64,000 nt of DNA from Bryoerythrophyllum caledonicum (taxonomy: Eukaryota; Streptophyta; Bryopsida; Pottiales; Pottiaceae): assembly GCA_963971425.1 (NCBI GenBank), contig OZ020519.1, positions 4,852,028-4,916,027 of the forward strand. The letters run 5' to 3'. Below the pieces are notes generated by a model. It saw only the letters and a list, made by a program, of their open reading frames with translations. It was not told where the DNA came from and ran no database searches. Shown here one piece after another: positions 57,601 to 64,000 of this stretch (its first letter is position 1; the number at the start of each line of letters is the position of its first letter). The position numbers and the translations under genes are program-made.

Positions 57601-60019
57601 ATGCATTGATTACCGGAAGCTAAACAAAAGCACTCAGAAGGATCACTTCCCTCTTCCATTCATCAATAGTATCTTGGATGAAGTTGCTGGCCATGAGATG
57701 TACACCTTCATGGATGGCTACTCGGGATACAACCAGGTGTCTATTGCACCTGAAGATAGACACAAGACAGCCTTCACCACCCCTTGGGGTACCTTCATCT
57801 TCTTGGTGATGCCATTTGGGCTTTGTAACGCCCCATCAGCCTTTCAGAGGGCCATGACTTATGCTTTCTCAGACTTGCTTCACAAGTCTATGACAGTATT
57901 CATAGATGATTTCAGCACTCAATCTCATGCTGAATCTCACTTGGAGTGCGTGAGAGAAGCCTTCGAACGGTGTAAGAAGGCCGGAATAGCTCTCAATCCG
58001 GAGAAATTATTCTTAGCAGTTCTCAAGGGCATCACCTTGGGGTATGTAGTTTCCAAGGATGGCAGAGAGCCTGACCCGGAGAAGGTAGCGGTTATCACAT
58101 ACTTAGCTGCACCTGTGAATGTGAAGGGAGTGGAAAGGTTGTTAGGCCATATCGGCTGGTATAGGGAGCTGATCCCAGATTACGCTACACGCACAATCCC
58201 CATCACACGGCTTCAAAGGAAGTTAGTGAAGTTTGAATGGACAGAGGAGTGTGAGACAGCACTTCAGTGGCTCAAAAATGCCTTGAGCTCTTACCCGGTT
58301 TTGAGGCCTCCCAATTGGAATATGCCCTTCCATGTCTATTGTGACGCTTCTGCAATGGCAGTGGGTAGTGCTTTATGCCAACCAAATGGAGATACTAAGA
58401 AGGATCTTCCCATAGCTTTTGCTAGCAAGCAATTGAACGCTGCGGAGAAAAACTACACCACCACGGAGCGTGAGTGCTTGGCTATGGTGTTTTCTGTGAA
58501 GAAATTCCGCCATTACCTCCTTCTAAATCCGGTGGTTTTCTTTGTGGACCATATGGCAATCAAGTATCTAGTAAACAAGGCAGATTTGAGTGGTAGGATT
58601 GCTCGTTGGGTTCTTCTTTTGGAGGAGTTTGACTACAAGGTGGAGTACAAGCCTGGCAAGATCCATAATCAAGCAGACCACTTGTCCAGGTTAAATGAGA
58701 CTGTGGGTTCAACTCCAATTGAGGATGGATTGGTAGATGAAGAGCTGTTCACTGTCACCTCTAGACCCAAGTGGTATGACCACATTGCCCAGTTCTTAGC
58801 CACTCAACAACTGCCTGAAGAGCTGTCACATCATGAGCGTCGCAAGGTGAGGGTGAATAGCCGTCACTTTGCCATTGTGGGCCACCGGTTGTATCGTCGA
58901 GGAGTGGACGGTTTATTGCGACGTTGTGTGATTGAAAAGGAAGTGCCCAAGATCTTAGCAGCATGCCATGACAGCGCATGCGGGGGACACTTTGCTGGGA
59001 GATTGACCGCACAGAAAGCCTTGAGGGCGGGATACTTTTGGCCCACGATGTTTCAAGATGCCCATGATTATGCCAAGTGTTGTGACGCTTGTCAGAGGTA
59101 TGCAAAGAACGATTTGCACATGGCGATGCCGTTACATATCTCCTTGCCACTTGCCCCATTTGAAAAGTGGGGCATTGACTACATTGGAGAAGTTCATCCC
59201 AATTCTTCTCGTGGGATGAAGCACATCATTGTGGCCACAGAGTACCTCACCAAATGGGCTGAGGCTAAGGCTGTAAAGGCTAATGACGCGGTTCATGCAG
59301 CCAATTTTTTGTTTGAGAATGTCATCACAAGGTTTGGGTGCCCCAAAACCCTCATTAGTGATCGTGGCACTCATTTCCTAAACTCCGTGATTGAGTCAAT
59401 GACCGAGAGGTTTGATATCAACCACCGAATGACTACACCATATCACCCCCAAACCAATGGTAATACAGAGAGGGTGAATCAGACTTTGGTGAATATTTTG
59501 AGGAAGACGGTCCACGATTCAAAGAGGGATTGGGACACCAAACTCTCTGCTGCCTTGTGGGCATATCGGACCACCTACAAGGTGACCACAAAAGCCACTC
59601 CATTTTCCTTGGTTTATGGGGTGGAGTCAATTCTTCCTATTGAGTTTGAGGTTCAATCTCTTCGGGTAGCTATTGATGAAAGGATGACGATGGCGCCATC
59701 TTTGATTGAGAGATTGGAGATGCTAGAGAGCCTGGATGAGTCTCGCAGGGCAAGTGCTCAACACATAGAAACTATCCAGCGTAGGAGGAAGTTGGCCTTT
59801 GATAAAAGGCACAAAACACGCATCCTCTTACCGGGTATGTTGGTAATGTTACAAGATGCCAGGAAACTTGATTTTCCTGGTAAGTTTGATGCAGTCTGGA
59901 TGGGTCCTTATTTGGTGGTGGAGGCTTATCCAAACAACTCCGTTCAGCTACAAACATTGAACGGAGAAGTATTTCCGACGAGGACTTCTGGTAATCGATG
60001 CAAGGAATACAAGGTGTGA
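54617..60019 (+). CDS. pol: gag C-terminus and pol polyprotein, 1800 residues
   Basis: Residue positions are approximate and counted from 54617. Gag helices 1-70; CCHC knuckle CTRCGQAGHTSQFC ~199-212; a second Cys/His cluster (CGKKHPPGEC, CGNCGGNHPTHVC) ~258-290; protease LVDGGSSLNIM ~592; RT with VCIDYRKLN ~995 and FIDD catalytic motif ~1095; RNase H with YCDAS ~1241 and TERECLA; integrase HHCC zinc finger (CHDSACGGHF...CCDACQRY) ~1450-1495; integrase DDE with GIDYIGE, ISDRGTHF and NTERVNQ (~1519, ~1580, ~1616). No chromodomain at the C-terminus. No stop or frameshift within the 1800 codons. It makes the enzymes for reverse transcription and integration of the element. RT has FIDD in place of the commoner YIDD, a tolerated variant. 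Confidence 0.95.
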   Translation: MDEDITSYIRRFEWVVTRFVGTLLDNDTLKHFFLQGFTDEKVIREILNSQPASLTAAKEAARRVEQVNKEQERLWRREGEKIPSFIPIYAQNPAPPHPPARGGIPISVRYGSNPEQPRLVAPPVVTPVQIQTPILALPERNWTEEIKKEIEDTQRGFHDRMVQQMNQMTEQMAALMRNHNPNPIPPAIESGKHPSTLWCTRCGQAGHTSQFCQAHHVHYAPPPPPQLYVPPHKSQGYQSGSQGYNSHGRARNEVHSFCGKKHPPGECWIENHVVCGNCGGNHPTHVCRRPDKVIVLPHPPGNYPQQAVDQQRGARQPPHPNDVRPPNLYYDYNANRQTQQAPGGLQTKAQFIPLNQNQGGNQHSQDVRYVSQTTEEGYGPPPLTTSVVIENLTPESNFITHSTSKGGSSMVVPSLAIMTRSMGPIPEVIEEEEDSSTTNSPPRYSEIKEVARKAAKAIQVKEGVPLNFHPLLEDCPFPIPSHKQDEEADDWEGPRVPDSERLPPRGPKKVSSRHSYDLWEDLSRMKADITIAQLLELSPEIRKLLKTKLPTRPRRKSKVKVAARAHALNKVAEVKAVEVEAIIVDKVLPHTLVDGGSSLNIMPLQTMEKLGLSFTGPSPIVISMANQSPARPVGQIKDCQVMVGGEVYTLTIHVIQTHSLKESFPLLLGRPWLRAAEAVVNWGGDKPHISFGPTHNRTKVKIRASQTQFTIGSSDSSDNDVSEVPQDLHQLESKQQLPNPRTTLGGQPLACCLGPSFYHWQGDEEFAEWLEKYPDTESEVVETVNWIEGVAMFSEVEINHKDVIISEEFYTMNMDGTIEEDIEILNDEEQLRPPLHFKKTSSGMIVGGGVIGYPPIPEDWYRGPAEQPHVLQSDWKYLDVSRNGEETRNIKVGVNLSNKEVSMYKELVMEYRDIFAWSYKDLKGIPPEIAQHRIPLIPGAIPVRQKERRMNPQLQLVVKAELEKLLQAGFIIPVEITDWVSPMVLVKKKNGKLRVCIDYRKLNKSTQKDHFPLPFINSILDEVAGHEMYTFMDGYSGYNQVSIAPEDRHKTAFTTPWGTFIFLVMPFGLCNAPSAFQRAMTYAFSDLLHKSMTVFIDDFSTQSHAESHLECVREAFERCKKAGIALNPEKLFLAVLKGITLGYVVSKDGREPDPEKVAVITYLAAPVNVKGVERLLGHIGWYRELIPDYATRTIPITRLQRKLVKFEWTEECETALQWLKNALSSYPVLRPPNWNMPFHVYCDASAMAVGSALCQPNGDTKKDLPIAFASKQLNAAEKNYTTTERECLAMVFSVKKFRHYLLLNPVVFFVDHMAIKYLVNKADLSGRIARWVLLLEEFDYKVEYKPGKIHNQADHLSRLNETVGSTPIEDGLVDEELFTVTSRPKWYDHIAQFLATQQLPEELSHHERRKVRVNSRHFAIVGHRLYRRGVDGLLRRCVIEKEVPKILAACHDSACGGHFAGRLTAQKALRAGYFWPTMFQDAHDYAKCCDACQRYAKNDLHMAMPLHISLPLAPFEKWGIDYIGEVHPNSSRGMKHIIVATEYLTKWAEAKAVKANDAVHAANFLFENVITRFGCPKTLISDRGTHFLNSVIESMTERFDINHRMTTPYHPQTNGNTERVNQTLVNILRKTVHDSKRDWDTKLSAALWAYRTTYKVTTKATPFSLVYGVESILPIEFEVQSLRVAIDERMTMAPSLIERLEMLESLDESRRASAQHIETIQRRRKLAFDKRHKTRILLPGMLVMLQDARKLDFPGKFDAVWMGPYLVVEAYPNNSVQLQTLNGEVFPTRTSGNRCKEYKV

Positions 60020-60360
60020 TGATGTAGAAGTCTAATCTAGGAGTTTCCGCGTTCTAGAAGGTCAGTTAAAGTCTACCTACCTTGGCATCATACATTATTA
60101 GTTGAGCCAATTATAGGATGCCAATCCTAGCTCAACCATGTCCATCCACGATGGCCTTATCTTTTAGGATAAATATCCACGACTGGTGTCAGGGAAAAAT
60201 CACAATGGCACTGTGGTTGTAAATTTAGAAGTATAAACTTAGTATAAGTTGGTGCAAGAGCGATGGCTTCTCATCCTTACCACTTCCTCCACACCTCTCA
60301 TCTTATCCTCTCTTATTTTCTCTCTACTCATTCTTAGTTCTAAGCGTAGCTTCTGTCGAT
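60020..60360 (+). other. Spacer between pol and the extra ORF
   Basis: No gene. A CT-rich stretch at ~60270-60330 precedes the ATG of the next ORF. Confidence 0.6.
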
Positions 60361-61020
60361 ATGTCAAATACCGTATGGTTCCGATCCTCGGGCTCGGCCG
60401 GTGAGGCAGATACCGGTGAACAACCTTCAACTAGTGAGGGTGTTCAACCGTTAGCTAATAACCAGAGTCTAGAGCTATCACTTGCAGACCTTCCAGATAG
60501 AGAAATATCATTGACCCAACCTCCTTCCCCTCATAGTAGGTGGCGTGAACCATCACAAGTCGATTTACTTCCACTACCTCCGGCACAACGTCGGCGGTTG
60601 AATGCCCCATCCAACTTCGGTCAGAGGGGAAGGGGTCCTTTGAGTCCGCACCCACCTTTATTTCCACCTTTGCCGACGCGAGTTGCGGACAGACCGGAAC
60701 CTTCAGCATCAACCAGAAATGAAGTGCTTTATATAGGCAATTTGTTACCTGGACAAGCTAGAGTGCTAGGTCAATTTTTATGGGTTGGTAGAACCGAGCC
60801 AGAGGGCCCAATCCGATACTTCGAGGCTACTTATGAGGGTCCTAATGATGATCAATATTGGGGAGCTTTTAGGCCTCCAATTCCACCACAAGAGGGGGCG
60901 ACACACTGGGGCCATCATCGATGGTTGTTGGGTCATCCAAGGGAGCTATCGGAGGCAGACTTAGCGGCACAGGTCGGAGATATGACACACCGTACGCTAC
61001 GATTTTTGCATCTTCCGTAG
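60361..61020 (+). CDS. Extra 219-residue ORF of the gypsy element, unknown function
   Basis: Sits in sense orientation between pol and the 3' LTR. The N-terminal half is Ser/Pro-rich and likely disordered (PPSPHSRWREPSQVDLLPLP). The C-terminal half is more ordered: LYIGNLLPGQARVLGQFLWV, then RYFEATYEGPNDDQYWGAF and THWGHHRWLLGHPRELSEAD. I see no signal peptide or transmembrane segment, so a classical envelope protein is unlikely. Extra ORFs at this place are known in several plant gypsy lineages. In an element this young an open 660-bp frame is likely to be real. Confidence 0.6.
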   Translation: MSNTVWFRSSGSAGEADTGEQPSTSEGVQPLANNQSLELSLADLPDREISLTQPPSPHSRWREPSQVDLLPLPPAQRRRLNAPSNFGQRGRGPLSPHPPLFPPLPTRVADRPEPSASTRNEVLYIGNLLPGQARVLGQFLWVGRTEPEGPIRYFEATYEGPNDDQYWGAFRPPIPPQEGATHWGHHRWLLGHPRELSEADLAAQVGDMTHRTLRFLHLP

Positions 61021-61097
61021 GCGCAAAACTTCCCAACTCTTCTAATATAGATAGCTTTAGTTTTTATGATAGCTCTCTTACATATAAAAACTATAAA

Positions 61098-61103
61098 ACA
61101 AAA

Positions 61104-61138
<35 letters not shown>

Positions 61139-61140
61139 AT
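61098..61140. repeat. (AAAT)n microsatellite
   Basis: About ten AAAT/ATAA units just before the end of the internal region. Confidence 0.97.
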
Positions 61141-61200
61141 TTTGACCGTGTGCCCAATGTTGGGTATCTCTCCTGTTAGTCGTCCCAGATGGCCGCCATA

Positions 61201-62930
61201 TGTGAGCGCTCAGAAGCGCCACAATGTTAGTTAGTGATTAGTTAGTGGAAAACTGTCTTGTTTATTTCAATTAGTAGTTAGATTAGTAGTTAGTAGCGCT
61301 TTCTAGTGTGTTATTAGTAAAGGTTAGTTAACTGGACTCCACGTAGCCTTAAATTAGTGTGGAGGGCAAAATTAGAGTTATTAATAGGAAATTAGACTTG
61401 CGAAAAGCAAAAGAGACATAGAAACCCATTAGTGAATTAGAATTAGTATGTTGTTCTAGGTAATTCAAATTAGTAGTTTAGTATTTAATTCAGTTAGTGG
61501 AAAAGTTATATTAGAACCTCAATTGTATGGTACTTATGTTATTGTGAAAAGAGAAAAAATAGAAGATAAGAAAAAGAAAAAAGAAAAAAACTAGTAGCAA
61601 GTAGATTTAACGATTAAAGTAAACTACTTGGTTTCTAATGATCTAGAACTCGGATTTGGACTTGTGAATAATCAATCTTGGGATTAAAGTGTGTTTTGAA
61701 CACATTGGTGGTGTTAATTTTGCTCAAATCCTATTAGTTTGGTAGATATAGGCATGTTCAGCCCTAAAATCGAGTTTAGGGCTTTGGTGATCGTGGGCCC
61801 TTGATCTTGATTAGGGATTGTTAGATTCAAGGGTAGGGATGTGGCCGCCACCCTTGGGCCTCCTCCCACTTGGATAAGAGGCGTGGGTGGCCACTCTCCC
61901 TCTCTCTTTTTTTGCCTTGGGCGAAGCTATGCCAAAACTTCTTCTATTTTCCCTCTTATTTTTTAGGCTGCGGTTAATCTTGTTTAGCTAAATGGATACT
62001 TAGAGTTAGGACTTGATATTTTAGCAGTAGTTAGATCTTATGGTTAGCTTTCGAGAGGTATTAAGCACCCTCCATTTGGAGCAGTGACAAAGGAGTTATA
62101 GGATAATTTGTAGAAAGAGGTCTGCTGCCTTGGCAGAATTAGAGCATCAACTTTGGAGGGCCATTGCCGGCGGACCACGACGACTTTGGAGTCTATTTTT
62201 TCAGGAAATGTAGCCCTTGAAGTTGGCTTTTTGTGGACATCCAGCACGCTCAAATCCGAGCACAGAGGACTGAGTTACAGCGGTTTTGGTGTCCGGGGTG
62301 CTGCTGCTAGCTTGATTCGGTTCACCAACTTTGACGGACCTCTGCGAGCGAACGACAACGATTCTGGAGCTGAAAATTGGCACGCTTGTAGATCTTCAAG
62401 TCAGGATTCTAGGAACTCTAAGCTCGCTTACATCCGATCAGCGACGACAAAGTTATAGGGATTCTAGCGACAAGGGGTGTGCTGCCTTGATCGGAGCACG
62501 TTTTTTCATGCATTTTTATTCTCCTTGAATGTTCATCGTGTATTTTTGACTTCTTACTTCTACCCTTGAGTTTCATTGTTTATTTATTTACTTCCATATC
62601 AAGTTACTTATACTTTACCTTGTATGGGTAAAGTCTTTAACCTTAACCTCATCTAATGAAATTCATCCATTAGGTTTTAGGGATCATCCATTAGGTTTTA
62701 GGGTTTCATCCATTAGGTTTTAGGGATCATCCATTAGGTTTTAGGGATCATCCATTAGGTTTTAGGGTTTCATCCATTAGGTTTTAGGGATCATCCATTA
62801 GGTTTTAGGGTTTCATCCATTAGGTTTTAGGGATCATCCATTAGGTTTTAGGGTTCCATCCATTAGGTTTAGGGTTTCATCCATGCAATTTAGGTTGGAT
62901 GAAATTAGATAGGGTTAATTTTGGTTCACA
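61201..62930 (+). repeat. 3' LTR
   Basis: 1730 bp. Near-identical to the 5' LTR but ~107 bp longer, explained by extra CATCCATTAGGTTTTAGGG units at ~62655-62880. No purine-rich tract directly precedes it; the last bases are AGATGGCCGCCATA. Confidence 0.95.
62655..62880. repeat. Expanded tandem array in the 3' LTR
   Basis: About ten ~21-bp units of ATCCATTAGGTTTTAGGG with alternating joints, twice the number in the 5' LTR. Confidence 0.9.
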
Positions 62931-62935
62931 ATTGT
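62931..62935. other. Gypsy target-site duplication, right (ATTGT)
   Basis: Identical to 51664-51668. Confidence 0.9.
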
Positions 62936-63160
62936 GATTCATTATTATCTGCCAGATTATGAATGGTGCTTCTCAACTTGGTTGTTGTATTGAATTTGTT
63001 TGGATTGGGTTTTTTCTTCTTTTTTTCCTTTTGAGTTGATTGTTGCATGGTTGTGAATGCAATTGGGAAGTATTTGGTTGTAGCAAATATTGTCGGATTC
63101 TTGTTTTTATGCAAAAGCGCTAGTAATTTTAGTCTCAAATTTTAGTCTTGATCTCACTTG

Positions 63161-63870
63161 ATTTTGGATTATTATGTTGATTTTACTTAAACTAAATTTT
63201 GGGACATGAAAATGAATTATATTTCATTTGAGCTTAACTAACAAAATGAAGCTTACCAAGTCGAGTTTCTACTTCACTTTGAAATTTTGAAAAACTTTAA
63301 AAAAATTTAGTGTTTTACTGGCGTAATTTACACCTTTGGTAAAAATATCGGATTAATTTTTTTAGTTTTTAATATATTTTGTAATGATTTTCAAAAATTG
63401 TAGTAATTTCAAAATTTCTCCAAAATTTACAATGACAACGAGAATCGAGTCCATGTCTCACTCAATTTCACTCCAAAAACAATAACATGACAAGAATTGA
63501 ATAAATCTAAAAGAAAACTACAGCAATTGAAACATGTGAGGTGGGCTACAACTCTACAAAATTTGAAGGAAAAACCAATTATTGTTTGGAAATAAAGGAA
63601 TTTCACAGTTGACCACCTCATTGACTCACTTTTGGCACTACTTCTACAATAATCTTGAAAAATTTGTGAAAATTTCTTTCAAAGTCATAGAAAATTCAAA
63701 TTTTTTTGCCATGTTGTTACAGGTTGTTTAAGATGCACTTGCATTGATATTGATAAAGTTTGACTCACACATACTTTAAAAGTACACAAACTATTGAAGA
63801 ATTTAGACAATATTTAATTTGAAGGATGCTTGAAGATTTTAATGGAACCAAATATTTGGGACATCTTTAT
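63161..63870. repeat. Dispersed ~715-bp repeat, copy B
   Basis: Same orientation and same end points as 5363-6078, with a small deletion near 63255 and scattered substitutions. Flanks are unrelated. Short frames in it (for example MRWSTVKFLYFQT on the - strand) occur in both copies but carry no known motif. Confidence 0.9.
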
Positions 63871-64000
63871 TTAGTGCAAAGCAGTGTAGATAACTGACTT
63901 AATTTGTCTCAAGTTTGCAATTTGCAGGCTGGTTTGTTTGATCCTGTCACGAACTGTTGGGTGGTCTTGAACATTACAGGAAACGGGCAAGGAAAAAACG

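Larger units (their letters stand above)
51669..62930 (+). mobile_element. Intact-looking Ty3/gypsy LTR retrotransposon (11.3 kb)
   Basis: Two LTRs (51669-53291 and 61201-62930) start TGTGAGCG and end GGTTCACA. The 5-bp duplication ATTGT flanks the element (51664-51668, 62931-62935). Gene order gag, protease, RT, RNase H, integrase identifies Ty3/gypsy. No chromodomain is seen at the integrase C-terminus, so it is probably a non-chromovirus lineage; the DGGSS protease site fits Tat/Athila-like plant elements. An extra ORF lies between pol and the 3' LTR. The LTRs differ at about four bases plus a tandem-repeat length change, indicating recent insertion. Confidence 0.95.

Noticed and set aside
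58761..59159. Antisense frames within gag-pol
   Set aside because: Shadows of the strong sense ORF; no independent motif.
60361..61020. Envelope gene of an endogenous retrovirus-like element
   Set aside because: No signal peptide, transmembrane segment or glycoprotein-like Cys pattern; kept as unknown ORF.

Overview
This window is plant nuclear DNA made almost entirely of transposable elements. GT-AG introns, a Ty3/gypsy LTR retrotransposon, PIF/Harbinger, Mutator-like (MULE) and CACTA-like DNA transposons, TTTAGGG-type motifs and a 200-N assembly gap all point to a large eukaryotic genome. The MULE, gag and P-loop protein types resemble ones I recall from non-seed streptophytes (bryophytes, lycophytes, ferns, charophyte algae). 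That placement is inference; the species cannot be fixed from the sequence. I see no rRNA, tRNA or CRISPR array and no convincing housekeeping gene.

Layout. 1-2.9 kb: a broken LTR-retrotransposon start (PBS-like site, decayed gag) running into GC-rich minisatellite DNA and a three-copy 177-bp tandem repeat. 4.3-6.1 kb: a TTAA-ended MITE holding the gap, then copy A of a dispersed ~715-bp repeat. 6.8-31.4 kb: a PIF/Harbinger element with a Myb/SANT-like ORF and a DDE nuclease ORF. Its Myb-like ORF is split by a ~19.0-kb MULE (8058-27039) flanked by a 9-10 bp target duplication. 31.8-36.6 kb: a two-exon gene for a Crinkler/RHS-type P-loop protein with an open reading frame. 36.6-51.6 kb: intergenic DNA with MITEs, a CACTA-like element and LTR-element remnants. 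51.7-62.9 kb: a young gypsy element (LTRs nearly identical, TSD ATTGT) with gag-pol and an extra 3' ORF. 63.2-63.9 kb: copy B of the dispersed repeat.

The most notable object is the MULE. Its + strand carries a decayed SWIM-domain transposase. Its - strand carries a nine-exon gene that encodes a ParB-like (DGNHR) domain followed by a beta-class N4/N6-type DNA methyltransferase fold, a pairing otherwise familiar from bacteria and phages. The same element, and as far as I can see nowhere else in the window, holds about ten copies of a 16-bp palindrome (GTGCCGCCAGCGGCAC and variants), six of them spaced ~128 bp apart inside an intron of the ParB-methyltransferase gene. A plausible but untested model is a transposon with its own DNA-recognition and modification module and cognate sites.

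Most transposon ORFs are dead: the Harbinger nuclease has five in-frame stops and no frameshift, and the MULE transposase has five stops and two frameshifts. The methyltransferase exons (12.4-14.9 kb) remain open with clean splice sites, and the gypsy element and the RHS-like gene look recent or intact.
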